From Micromonospora citrea (GTDB lineage Bacteria > Actinomycetota > Actinomycetes > Mycobacteriales > Micromonosporaceae): a stretch of 64,000 nucleotides of DNA. Position 1 is the first letter of the stretch, and every line of letters begins with the position of its first letter. The stretch covers positions 1,156,501-1,220,500 of the forward strand of contig NZ_FMHZ01000002.1 in assembly GCF_900090315.1 (NCBI RefSeq). The letters are read 5' to 3'. Under the pieces are notes generated by a model. That model worked only from the letters and a program-made list of their open reading frames with translations. It made no database searches and had not been told where the DNA came from. The position numbers and the translations under genes are program-made. Positions 54,166-62,391 of the stretch are shown piece after piece.

Positions 54166-54807
54166 GTGCACCGTCTCTCGTACCCCGTCGTCACCGCCCT
54201 GCTGGCCGCGATCGGGCTGGCACCGTTCACCGTGGCGGGCCCGGTCGGCGCCCGCCCGCCCACCGCCCGTGCGGAGGCCGTCGTCGCGGCGGACGTCCCG
54301 GCCGGCCGGCCCGGCCCGAGCCCGGCACGGGCCGCCGTCCACCCGGTCGCCGAGGGGCGGGACCAGGTCCGGGTCATCAGCGTCCGGGGCGCCGGGCCGT
54401 TCCGGATCGGCGCGAGCCTGGCGCGCCTGTCGGCGGCCGGCCTCGTCGACTGGACGGCCCCCGGGTGCGGCGGCGTGGTCCTGGCCGGCGCCGCCGGGGC
54501 CTGGGCCGGCGTGGTGCTGCTGACCTTCCGCGACGGACGGCTGGTGGAGGTCGGCACCGCCACCGCGCCGCCCTACACCCCCGCCGGGGCGGGAGTGAGC
54601 ATGAGCTTCGCCGAGTTGGAGGAGATCTACGGCCGGCGGGGCGCGCTGATCCGCAACGACGCAGGCGACGCGTCGGCGTACCTGGTGCGGTTCGGCTCCC
54701 GGGTCGAACTGTTCACCGGCCACCCGATCCGGCCCGGCGTCGGGTACCTCCAGGTCGGTCCGGCGTCGTTCGTCGAGCGCGCCTTCCGGGAGGGCCGGTC
54801 CTGCTGA
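54166..54807 (+). CDS. Secreted protein of unknown function
   Basis: A 213-residue exported protein, not recognised. A signal peptide (VVTALLAAIGLAPFTVAGPVGA) is followed by a Pro/Ala-rich stretch and a compact domain from ~75: GPFRIGASLARLSAAGLVDW, PGCGGVVLAGAAG, MSFAELEEIYGRRGALIRN and RPGVGYLQVGP. Phrases like FRIGxSLxxL with ExIYGxxG occur in small secreted actinobacterial proteins. The start is a GTG after GAGGAGGGG. It is divergent from the kinase, so co-regulation is possible. Confidence 0.7.
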   Translation: MHRLSYPVVTALLAAIGLAPFTVAGPVGARPPTARAEAVVAADVPAGRPGPSPARAAVHPVAEGRDQVRVISVRGAGPFRIGASLARLSAAGLVDWTAPGCGGVVLAGAAGAWAGVVLLTFRDGRLVEVGTATAPPYTPAGAGVSMSFAELEEIYGRRGALIRNDAGDASAYLVRFGSRVELFTGHPIRPGVGYLQVGPASFVERAFREGRSC

Positions 54808-54891
54808 CAGGCCGTCCGCGAGGCGGGGCGTCCGACGCGCCCCGCCTCCCGCCGGCGCAACCACGTGCACCGGGATGAGATCCTCACCAGG

Positions 54892-56178
54892 GTGAACACC
54901 GTGAAGGACGACGACTGGCGGCGGCCGGGGCCCACCCCGGAGCAGCGGCGCCTCGACGTCTACGCCGGGCTGGCGACGGTCGCCCTGGCGCTGGTCAGCC
55001 TCACCCTCGCCCGCAGCACCGGGACGTTCCTGCTGGGGCCGCCGCCGTCCGTACCGGAGCAGGTCTTCTGGAGCGTCGCCGTGACCCTGCCGATGATCTG
55101 GCGACGCCGCTTCCCCGCCGCCACCACCCTGGTCGTCTCGGTCGCGTTCGTCGCCGCGCAGGCGCGCTCGGCCCCGGAGACGCAGCTCTCCCAGTGGGCG
55201 CTGTTCGCCGCCATCTACTCGCTGGGCGCGTGGGGGCCGGACCGCCGGTTGGCCCGCCGGCTGCGGATCGGCGTGATCGTCACCATGTTCGTCTGGTTGG
55301 GCGTCGCCTACGCGCTCTCCCTCGACGACATCCCGCCGGACGCGTTCGCCGACGCGGTGGGACCGGTGCCCCCGGTGCTCGCCGCGATCGTCGGCGGGGT
55401 GCTGGTCAACGGCCTGTTCTTCGGGTTCGCCTACTTCTTCGGGGAGACCGCGTGGCTGGCCGCCCGCCGGCAGCACGAGGTGCAGGAGCGGGCCGAGGAG
55501 CTGCGCCGCTCGCAGGCCGAGGTCCGCGAGCACGCGGTGGTGGGCGAGCGGGTCCGCATCGCCCGGGAACTGCACGACGTGGTCGCCCACCACGTGTCGG
55601 TGATGGGCGTGCAGGCGTCCGCCGCCCGCCGGGTGCTCGACAAGGACCCGACGAAGGCCCGCACGGCACTGGGCGCGATCGAGGAGACGGCCCGCACGGC
55701 CGTCGACGAGCTACGCCGGATGCTCGGCGTGCTCCGCGCCCGCGACGACGAGGCCGACCGCGCGGACCAGCCGGGGCCGGCCGCGATCGACCGGGTCACG
55801 GCTGTGGTCGACCGGGCCCGCGAGGCCGGGCTGCGGGCCACCCTGGGGGTGTACGGGGACCGGGTGCCGCTGCCGGAGTCGGTCTCCCAGTCCGCGTACC
55901 GGGTCGTCCAGGAGGCCGTGACGAACACGATCAAGCATGCCGCCGGGGCGACCGCGCTCGACGTGCGGGTCCGCTACCTGGCGCACGAGGTGGAGGTCGA
56001 CGTGACTGACGACGGACGGGCCACCCGCCCCGCGAACGCCGACGGGCTCGGCCTGGTCGGGATGCGGGAGCGGGTCGCCACCCACGGCGGCTCGCTGGAG
56101 GTCGGCCCGCGCGCCGGCGGCGGTTGGCGGGTGCGGGCGAGGTTCCCGCTGCCGGTGGCGGCGGGACGGCCGGCGTGA
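54892..56178 (+). CDS. NarL-type sensor histidine kinase
   Basis: Membrane sensor kinase of ~428 residues with five or six N-terminal helices and no large outside loop, a short coiled stretch (HEVQERAEELRRSQAEVREH), a HisKA_3 domain with phospho-His228 (RIARELHDVVAHHVSVM), and an HATPase_c domain (YRVVQEAVTNTIKHAAGA, LGLVGMRERVATHGGSL). This matches DesK/LiaS-like kinases. Start is uncertain among GTG codons; the one at 54892 follows AGG. Its stop overlaps the partner response regulator start. Confidence 0.9.
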   Translation: MNTVKDDDWRRPGPTPEQRRLDVYAGLATVALALVSLTLARSTGTFLLGPPPSVPEQVFWSVAVTLPMIWRRRFPAATTLVVSVAFVAAQARSAPETQLSQWALFAAIYSLGAWGPDRRLARRLRIGVIVTMFVWLGVAYALSLDDIPPDAFADAVGPVPPVLAAIVGGVLVNGLFFGFAYFFGETAWLAARRQHEVQERAEELRRSQAEVREHAVVGERVRIARELHDVVAHHVSVMGVQASAARRVLDKDPTKARTALGAIEETARTAVDELRRMLGVLRARDDEADRADQPGPAAIDRVTAVVDRAREAGLRATLGVYGDRVPLPESVSQSAYRVVQEAVTNTIKHAAGATALDVRVRYLAHEVEVDVTDDGRATRPANADGLGLVGMRERVATHGGSLEVGPRAGGGWRVRARFPLPVAAGRPA

Positions 56179-56948
56179 GCGCCGACCGGACGGAGCCGGG
56201 AACGGCCCGCGCCGACCACGCATCGCCCGACGCGGACGCCTGGGCACAGCCCTCGGCCGACCGGCCGGTGCGGGTGCTGCTCGCCGACGACCAGCATCTC
56301 GTCCGCACCGGGTTCCGGGTCATCCTCGAGGTGGAGGACGACATCGAGGTCGTCGGGGAGGCGGCCGACGGGGCGCGTGCCGTCAGCATGACCCGCGTGC
56401 TGCGCCCGGACGTGGTGCTGATGGACGTGGAGATGCCCGGGGTCGACGGGCTGGAGGCCACCCGGCGGATCACCGCCGAGCAGGACGAGCCGGGCGGCCC
56501 GGCCGTGCTGATCCTCACCACCTTCGACCGGGACGACTACCTGTTCGCCGCGCTACGGGCCGGGGCCAGCGGCTTCCTGCTGAAGAACGGCACCCCGGAG
56601 GCGCTGGTCGAGGCCATCCGGGTGCTCGCCCGGGGCGACGGGCTGCTCGCCCCGGAACTCACCCGGCGGGTCATCGCCACCTTCGCCCGCCCTGGTGACG
56701 CCGCCGGACCGGCCGGCGGGCGGGCCCGGCCCGAGGCGACGCTGCGGGACCTCACGCCCCGCGAGCGGGAGGTCCTGGTGCTGGTCGCCGGGGGCGCGAG
56801 CAACGCCGAGATCGCCGCCGAGCTGCACCTTGGCGAGGCGACGGTGAAGACGCACGTCAGCCGGGTGCTGGCCAAGCTCGGCCTGCGCGACCGGGTGCAG
56901 GCGGTGGTCTTCGCGTACGAACACGGGGTGGTGCGTCCCGGCCGGTGA
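56175..56948 (+). CDS. NarL/LuxR-family response regulator
   Basis: Two-component regulator of 257 residues. The receiver domain has the acidic pair DD (38-39), phospho-Asp84 (VVLMDVEMPG), Thr in LILTTFD and Lys in GASGFLLKNG; the C-terminal GerE-type HTH is LTPREREVLVLVAGGASNAEIAAELHLGEATVKTHVSRVLAKLGL. A ~33-residue N-terminal extension is unusual. GTG overlaps the kinase stop (GTGA), and the ABC exporter that follows is the probable target. Confidence 0.94.
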   Translation: MSADRTEPGTARADHASPDADAWAQPSADRPVRVLLADDQHLVRTGFRVILEVEDDIEVVGEAADGARAVSMTRVLRPDVVLMDVEMPGVDGLEATRRITAEQDEPGGPAVLILTTFDRDDYLFAALRAGASGFLLKNGTPEALVEAIRVLARGDGLLAPELTRRVIATFARPGDAAGPAGGRARPEATLRDLTPREREVLVLVAGGASNAEIAAELHLGEATVKTHVSRVLAKLGLRDRVQAVVFAYEHGVVRPGR

Positions 56949-57017
56949 CCGGTCTCCGCCGCGCGGCGGATCCGCCGACTCAGCCTCCGGGCGGACGGCG
57001 GCGGGCGGTCGACGATC

Positions 57018-57023
57018 TAGCGT
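57018..57023 (+). promoter_or_regulatory. -10 box of the ABC exporter operon (leaderless)
   Basis: TAGCGT lies 7 nt before the GTG start and no ribosome site is present, so transcription probably starts at the first base of the coding sequence. Confidence 0.45.
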
Positions 57024-57030
57024 CGACGCC

Positions 57031-57924
57031 GTGACGAACGTGCTCCGCCTCGACGGCGTCGACCGCAGCTTCGGCGACCGTCGGGTGCTCCAGAACGTGT
57101 CCTTCGACGTGGCGGCGGGCCGGATGACCGGCTTCGTCGGCGGCAACGGCGCCGGCAAGACCACCTCCATGCGGATCATCCTCGGGGTGCTCGCCCCGGA
57201 CGCCGGCGAGGTGAGTTGGCGGGGCGCGCCGCTGACCCGGGAGATCCGCCGGCGCTTCGGCTACATGCCGGAGGAACGCGGCCTCTATCCCAAGATGAGC
57301 GCCCGGGAGCAGGTGGCCTACCTGGGCCGGCTGCACGGCATGACGGCCGCCGCCGCGCGGCGCAGCACGGACGCTCTGCTGGAGCGGGTCGGGCTCGCCG
57401 AGCGCGGCGGCGACCTGCTGGAGACGCTGTCGCTGGGCAACCAGCAGCGCGCGCAGATCGCCGCCGCGCTGGTGCACGACCCGGAGGTGCTGGTGCTCGA
57501 CGAGCCGTTCTCCGGTCTCGACCCGATGGCCGTGGACACGGTCGTCGCGGTCCTGCGGGAGCGGGCCGCCACGGGCGTGCCGGTGCTCTTCTCCAGCCAC
57601 CAGTTGGACGTCGTCGAGCGGCTCTGCGACGACCTGGTGATCATCTCCGGCGGCGTCATCCGGGCCGCCGGCAGCCGCGAGGAGCTACGCGCGGCGTACA
57701 CGGTGCCCCGCTTCGAACTGGTGGTGGAGACCGACGCCGGCTGGCTGCGGGACCAGCCCGGGGTGACCCTGGTCGACCTCGACGGCCCCCGCGCCGTGTT
57801 CGACCTCGCGCCCGGCGCGGACGAGCAGCCGGTGCTGCACGCGGCGCTGGCCCGCGGCCCCGTCCGCGCCTTCCGCCCGGTCAGTCCCTCCCTCACCGAG
57901 ATCTTCCGAGAGGTCGCCCAGTGA
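57031..57924 (+). CDS. ABC-2 exporter ATPase, NatA-like
   Basis: ATP-binding subunit of 297 residues. Walker A GGNGAGKTTSMRIILG, signature TLSLGNQQRAQIAAAL (variant of LSGGQ), Walker B VLVLDEPFSGLDPMAV and the H-loop SSHQ are present; a ~75-residue C-terminal domain follows, as in NatA/DrrA-type proteins. It directly follows the two-component genes on the same strand, a common arrangement for antibiotic- or envelope-stress-responsive exporters. Confidence 0.92.
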   Translation: MTNVLRLDGVDRSFGDRRVLQNVSFDVAAGRMTGFVGGNGAGKTTSMRIILGVLAPDAGEVSWRGAPLTREIRRRFGYMPEERGLYPKMSAREQVAYLGRLHGMTAAAARRSTDALLERVGLAERGGDLLETLSLGNQQRAQIAAALVHDPEVLVLDEPFSGLDPMAVDTVVAVLRERAATGVPVLFSSHQLDVVERLCDDLVIISGGVIRAAGSREELRAAYTVPRFELVVETDAGWLRDQPGVTLVDLDGPRAVFDLAPGADEQPVLHAALARGPVRAFRPVSPSLTEIFREVAQ

Positions 57925-58982
57925 ACACCACGCAGGCCACCCGCCTGGTCGCCGCCCGCGAGATCCAGGTCAAGCTGCGCGACCGCACCTTCCTGTTCAC
58001 CACCCTGTTCTTCCTGCTGATCGCCGCCGCCGCGACCATCCTGCCGCCGCTGCTCTCCGGCGGCCCGTCGAGCGTCGCGGTGACCGAGGCGGCGGCCGGC
58101 CCGCTGCGCGAGGCCGGCCTGGAGGTACGCACGGTGCCCGACGACCGCGCCGCCGAGCAGGCCGTACGCGACGGCGACGTCGACGCGGCGGTGGTCTCCG
58201 GGCCGGCGGTGCTGGCGATGGACGACGCCCCGGACGACGTGGTGGCGGCGCTGAGTGCGCAGCCCACCGTCCGGCTGCTGGACCCGGACGCGGTGGACCC
58301 GGTGGTGGCCTTCCTGGTGCCGTTCGCCTTCGCGTTCGTCTTCTTCCTCACCTCGCAGACCTTCGGCGTGCAGATCGCCCAGTCGGTGGTGGAGGAGAAG
58401 CAGACCCGGATCGTGGAGATCCTGGTGGCCGCCGTGCCGGTCCGGGCGCTGCTGGCCGGCAAGCTGGTCGCCGGCACGGTGCTGGCGCTCGGGCAGATCG
58501 CGCTGATCGCCCTGGTCACGGTGGCCGGCGTGCAGTTCAGCGGCAGCGGTGGGCTGCTGTCGCTGCTGGCCCCCGCGATCGGCTGGTTCGTGCCGTTCTT
58601 CCTGCTCGGCTTCGTGCTGGTCGCGGCCATGTGGGCGGCGGCCGGTGCGCTGGTCAACCGTCAGGAGGACATCGCCGGCGTGTCGACGCCGGTGCAGCTC
58701 GCGGTCATGCTGCCGTTCTTCGCGGTGGCCTTCCTGAACGACAACGCGACCGCCATGCGGGTGCTGTCCTACCTGCCGTTCTCCGCGCCGACGGCGATGC
58801 CGCTGCGGCTGTTCACCGGGGACGCGGCCGGCTGGGAGCCGCTGGTGTCGCTGGCCCTGCTGCTGGTCACCGCCGCCGCGTTCGTCGTCGCCGGCGCCCG
58901 GGTGTACGAGGGCTCGCTGCTGCGCACCAACGGTCGCACCTCGTTGCGCGCCGCGTGGCGGTCCCGCGAGACCGTGGGCTGA
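57921..58982 (+). CDS. ABC-2 exporter permease, NatB-like
   Basis: Membrane subunit of 353 residues with six or so helices: one near the N-terminus (FLFTTLFFLLIAAAATILPPLL), then an outer loop of ~100 residues, and five more, including VVEEKQTRIVEILVAAVPVRALLAGKLVAGTV, the canonical NatB motif. Its GTG overlaps the ATPase stop (GTGA). It ends in a strong hairpin. Substrate unknown; sodium or lipid-like antibiotics are transported by relatives. Confidence 0.9.
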   Translation: MNTTQATRLVAAREIQVKLRDRTFLFTTLFFLLIAAAATILPPLLSGGPSSVAVTEAAAGPLREAGLEVRTVPDDRAAEQAVRDGDVDAAVVSGPAVLAMDDAPDDVVAALSAQPTVRLLDPDAVDPVVAFLVPFAFAFVFFLTSQTFGVQIAQSVVEEKQTRIVEILVAAVPVRALLAGKLVAGTVLALGQIALIALVTVAGVQFSGSGGLLSLLAPAIGWFVPFFLLGFVLVAAMWAAAGALVNRQEDIAGVSTPVQLAVMLPFFAVAFLNDNATAMRVLSYLPFSAPTAMPLRLFTGDAAGWEPLVSLALLLVTAAAFVVAGARVYEGSLLRTNGRTSLRAAWRSRETVG

Positions 58983-58997
58983 CCGGCGATCGGCCCG

Positions 58998-59030
58998 GGC
59001 GCCGGTGTCCTGACCGGACGCCGGCGCCCG
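58998..59030 (+). terminator. Terminator of the two-component/exporter unit
   Basis: GGGCGCCGGTGTCC and GGACGCCGGCGCCC form a 14-bp stem with one G-U pair around TGACC, 15 nt past the permease stop. Confidence 0.7.
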
Positions 59031-59201
59031 TTGCCGTACGGCACCCGTCCGAACGCCTGATCGGCGGCTGCGAACAGGGGCTGCCCGGCCCGACGGCGGA
59101 TCCTTCCGCCTGCCGAACACGCCTACGGTGAGCCGATCCCCACGGCGACGGCCAGGTCGTCGCCGGTCCCGGACCGGCCACCAGGCCCACCTGAGAGTGC
59201 A

Positions 59202-59792
59202 CTACCGGTTCGACGCGGAGGCCGGCCTCGCCACCGGTGTCCTGCCGCAGCACCGGCGGCCAGCCGGAGGTCGAGGGGCCGTCCGCCCCAGCCACCGGGC
59301 GGCCCGCGGCAACAGCGCCGCGGACGCCCCTACCGACAGCACGCCGAGCAGCGCGAGCGCCCCCAGCCGGAGCCGTCTGGTCGACCGGGCCGTCCGGCGC
59401 GCCTCGGTCGGTGGGCGATCCGTCGGGTCAGGTTCGGCGGCCGGGCTCGGGCCACCGGGGGTCGCCTCGTCGATCCGCGCCGCGCCGTTGCCACGCGCCT
59501 GCTCGGTCAGGCGCGCCTCGATCTCCCGCTGCGTCCCCACCCACCGCTCGATCTCCCCCGCCGACGTGCCGCAGGCGGTCAGCAGCGCCACGACGGTCCG
59601 CTCGCGGGGCAGGGTCGTCCGCCCCAGCATGGTGGCGAGGGTGCTCGGCGGCAGCCAGTGCCCGGCCGCCGAGGCCCGCCGGGCGATCTCGCGGTAGGTC
59701 AGGCCGGAACGCAGCCGTACACCCCGAAGCAGCGCGACGTACTCCCCCGCAGTCGCGGCTCGCGGCACCGGATGCCGGGCAACGTCATTCAT
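59202..59792 (-). CDS. Membrane-anchored helix-turn-helix protein, short-tail paralogue
   Basis: A 196-residue protein. The N-terminal ~85 residues form an XRE-like domain: EYVALLRGVRLRSGLTYREIARRASAAG, PSTLATMLGRTTLPRERTVVALLTACG. After a Pro/Ala linker comes one transmembrane helix (RLGALALLGVLSVGASAALL) and a ~35-residue Arg/Pro/Cys tail. The same domain begins the divergent neighbour, to which it is clearly paralogous. The GRxTLPR core is typical of an actinobacterial family usually listed as hypothetical HTH proteins. GGGGAG is 5 nt before the ATG. Confidence 0.75.
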   Translation of the reverse strand: MNDVARHPVPRAATAGEYVALLRGVRLRSGLTYREIARRASAAGHWLPPSTLATMLGRTTLPRERTVVALLTACGTSAGEIERWVGTQREIEARLTEQARGNGAARIDEATPGGPSPAAEPDPTDRPPTEARRTARSTRRLRLGALALLGVLSVGASAALLPRAARWLGRTAPRPPAGRRCCGRTPVARPASASNR

Positions 59793-60046
59793 CGGAACTC
59801 CCCGTGTCGTCGAGGTGGCCGAGCCCGGACCGGTGCCGGTCCGGGGTCCGCCGACCGCCAGCCGGTCGACGGCGCGGCCATTGAGAAATGACGCTAGACA
59901 GACCCGCCGGACGGGACAACGCCCTGACCACGGTCCTGCGGCATCCGGGCAGCTCAGCGGGGCTTGTCCGGGTTTTGTCCGACCACCTCGGACTGTCGAC
60001 GCGGGCGCCGTTGCCCCACCGGCTGGGCTGTCTGGAGAATCGGGCG
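59793..60046. other. Divergent intergenic region of the membrane HTH pair
   Basis: A 254-bp gap between paralogous divergent genes. TTGTCCG occurs twice in tandem (within CTTGTCCGGGTTTTGTCCGAC, near 59966-59984), a possible binding site or overlapping -35; no strong palindrome is present. Confidence 0.4.
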
Positions 60047-61060
60047 ATGGACACGGGGGAGCTACGACCGGACGAGGCGACCGATCCGGCGGAATTCATC
60101 GAGCTGCTGCGCCGACTCAAGAAGCGGTCCCGGCGCACCTTCCGACAACTGGAACAACGCGCGACGGCAGCCGGTGACGTGCTGGCCCGCAGCACCGCCG
60201 CCGACGTCCTGGGCCGGTCCACCCTGCCGCGCCCCGAGGTCCTGGCCGCCTTCGTGCGCGCCTGCGGCGAGGCGGATCAGGTACAGGTGTGGCTGCGGGC
60301 GCGGGACCGACTCGCCGCCGGACCGCTCGTCCCGGCGTCACCGACGCCCGACCAACCGCCGGCCGGCAACACCCTCCCGGCCCCGGCCCCGGTGGCGGCG
60401 CGCCCCGACGCGGCCCGCCCGCGCCCGTCCACCCGCCCCGTACCGCTGGCGCTGGCCGTCGTCGGCGCCCTGCTGGCCGCACCCGGTGCGGGCGCATGGT
60501 TCCTGCACGCCGACGACGAGCGGCGGCCGGCGGCGGAGCGCGGGCCGACCGCCCCGGCGGGCAGCCCCTCGAACGCGCCGGACCGCAGCGCCGGCCCGAG
60601 CGGCGGCCGGAGTCGGATCCGTCCCGCCGGCGCGCCGCAGCTCTGCCTCACCGAGGGGTACGACCGCACCGGCAGGTACCGGAGCCAGGTGGCGGTCCAG
60701 CGTCCCTGCGCCGAGGCCACCCCACCGGACACCTACCTGGAGCCGGTGCCCGGCGGGCTCTACTTCATCAAGTGGGACCACCCCGTGCACGGTCCGGGTT
60801 GCCTCACCGTCCGTGACGGCAATCCCGGCCGGAACTTGCTCGAACCCTGGCAGGACTGCCGCTCGGACAGGCGGTCGCAGCTGTTCGGCTTCGAGCCCAC
60901 CGGGTCGGCACCCACCGCCTACCGCATCCGGCCGGCCCACAGCGACCTCTGCGTCGGTCTCCACGACGACCACACCGAGGTGTCGGCCGAGGCGCTGGCG
61001 GAGCCGTGCACCGGCGACACGGACCAGGTCTTCCTGGTCGACCCGCTGCCCGCCGGCTGA
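60047..61060 (+). CDS. Membrane-anchored helix-turn-helix protein with lectin-like outside domain
   Basis: A 337-residue protein. The N-terminal domain parallels the divergent gene (EFIELLRRLKKRSRRTFRQLEQRATAAG, STAADVLGRSTLPRPEVLAAFVRACG). A Pro/Ala linker leads to one helix (PLALAVVGALLAAPGAGAWFL, near 142-162), then a Ser/Gly/Pro stretch and a ~140-residue extracellular domain: QLCLTEGYDRTG, GGLYFIKW, CLTVRDGN, CVGLHDDHTEVSAEALAEPC and DQVFLVDP, resembling a ricin-type beta-trefoil with paired Cys. It may sense a cell-surface glycan and signal through the HTH domain (inference). ATG at 60047 has GGAG 9 nt upstream. Confidence 0.72.
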   Translation: MDTGELRPDEATDPAEFIELLRRLKKRSRRTFRQLEQRATAAGDVLARSTAADVLGRSTLPRPEVLAAFVRACGEADQVQVWLRARDRLAAGPLVPASPTPDQPPAGNTLPAPAPVAARPDAARPRPSTRPVPLALAVVGALLAAPGAGAWFLHADDERRPAAERGPTAPAGSPSNAPDRSAGPSGGRSRIRPAGAPQLCLTEGYDRTGRYRSQVAVQRPCAEATPPDTYLEPVPGGLYFIKWDHPVHGPGCLTVRDGNPGRNLLEPWQDCRSDRRSQLFGFEPTGSAPTAYRIRPAHSDLCVGLHDDHTEVSAEALAEPCTGDTDQVFLVDPLPAG

Positions 61061-61064
61061 CGCA

Positions 61065-61089
61065 CGGTCCCGGCCGATGGCCGGGACCG
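61065..61089 (+). terminator. Terminator of the lectin-like HTH gene
   Basis: CGGTCCCGGCC and GGCCGGGACCG, perfect 11-bp arms around GAT, directly after the stop codon. Confidence 0.75.
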
Positions 61090-61192
61090 CGTCGCGGCCG
61101 GGTGAGGGGCCGCGCCGGTACGCCGCATCGGGGCACCGGTGACGCGCTGCCGCTCGCGTCCGGCGCCCCGGTGGGCCCGGTGGGTCCACGAC

Positions 61193-61247
61193 GCGCGCCA
61201 CCGCCCCGCCGGCCGACGGGGTCGACCGGTGCGGGGCGGTGGCGCGC
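61193..61247 (-). terminator. 17-bp perfect hairpin after the GDSL esterase gene
   Basis: 61193-61209 pairs exactly with 61231-61247; the 21-nt loop itself forms an imperfect CGGCCGAC/GTCGACCG stem. It lies 9 nt past the esterase stop. Confidence 0.7.
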
Positions 61248-61256
61248 CGCCGGGGA

Positions 61257-62060
61257 TCAGTCGGCGGCGTTACGGAAGACCGGGTAGTAACCGCCGGACT
61301 GGCCGGCCGCGGTCGGGTGGTAGGAGACGCCGAGGTTGACGTAGTTGAGCGCGTGCAGCCACTTCTCGCCGTAGCTGCACAGCTGGTGCCCGACGAAGGC
61401 CGAGCGCACGTCGGCGAAGGTGAAGCCGGCCGAGGTCGCCGCGCTGCGGGTGATGTCGTCCACGAGGTTGATGCCCTCGTTGATCTTGGCGCGCGAGGTG
61501 GCGCTCAGCCCGACGCAGACGGTGCCGAGCTGGTAGAAGACGGGGTAGCCGACGACCACCACGCGGGCGTTCGGCGCCCGGGTCTTGATTCCGTTGTAGA
61601 CGTTTCGCAGCAGGCCGGGGAGCTGGGCGCGGGCCTTGTCCTCGGCCGCCTGCACCGCGGCGACGCACTCGGTGGTGCCCTTGAGCACGCAGGTGGTCAT
61701 GATGTTGGCGAAGCCGACGTCGTTGCCGCCGACCGTGACGCTGACCAGGGTCGTGGTGGAGCTGAGCGCCGAGAGCTGGGTGTTGATCACGCTGGTCGTG
61801 GTGGCGCCGGAGCAGGCGACCGAGCGGTACGAGGCGGGCTTGACGTTGGCGGCGTACAACGCGGGGTAGGCGTTGGTGCTGCGCTGGCAGGAGCCGCTCT
61901 CGCTGGTGTAGCTGCCGGCGCCCACGCCCGAGGCGTAGGAGTCGCCCAGGGCGACGTAGCGGTCGGCGGGGGCGGCCTGGGCGGGGCCGGCCAGGGCGAA
62001 GCTGGCGCCGAGAGCCGTGGCCAGGCTCAGGGCGAGGGTCACGAAGCGGGTTCTCCGCAC
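61257..62060 (-). CDS. Secreted SGNH/GDSL esterase
   Basis: Extracellular lipase/esterase of 267 residues, similar in plan to Streptomyces scabies esterase and Rim-type lipases. A signal peptide ends AQAA near residue 30; block I is ALGDSYASGVGAG with Ser41; block III is VGGNDVGF; block V is SYHPTAAGQ with His248. Six cysteines (SCQRS, VACSGA, TTCVLKGTTEC, VCVG, LCSYG) probably make three disulfides. It is not closely similar to the SGNH gene at 13 kb, so the two have different substrates. GTG start with GGAG upstream. Confidence 0.92.
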   Translation of the reverse strand: MRRTRFVTLALSLATALGASFALAGPAQAAPADRYVALGDSYASGVGAGSYTSESGSCQRSTNAYPALYAANVKPASYRSVACSGATTTSVINTQLSALSSTTTLVSVTVGGNDVGFANIMTTCVLKGTTECVAAVQAAEDKARAQLPGLLRNVYNGIKTRAPNARVVVVGYPVFYQLGTVCVGLSATSRAKINEGINLVDDITRSAATSAGFTFADVRSAFVGHQLCSYGEKWLHALNYVNLGVSYHPTAAGQSGGYYPVFRNAAD

Positions 62061-62391
62061 GTCGCACTCCGGGGGTGAGGGGGATCGAGTGCGAAATTGA
62101 TATCACTAAATATTGCCCAGCGAAAGATCCTTGCGATGATCTTAGGGGTGCCGGCAACGGTTTCCGGGTCCGGCCTCCCGCTGACGAATCCCTCCCGCCC
62201 CCGGCCTCCGGGTCGGGGCGACCCCGGTCCCGCCGCGCCGGCGGATCGGCGAAGGGGTTCCCGAGGCCGGGCCACGGTCGACGGTTCCGCACCCGGCTCG
62301 GCAGCACGTCGGGGCCCGCGATAGCGTCGGCGCGGCGCCCGGCCGGCGGGACGGGCGGAACCGGCGCGGGTCACGGCCCGGAGGGGGCGGC
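62061..62391. other. Divergent region between GDSL esterase and aroE-like gene
   Basis: 331 bp without a gene. Around 62094-62154 is an AT-rich island with the perfect palindrome TGATATCA (62098-62105) and AAGATC/GATCTT (62124-62143), the likely esterase promoter and operator. The rest is featureless GC-rich DNA. Confidence 0.5.
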
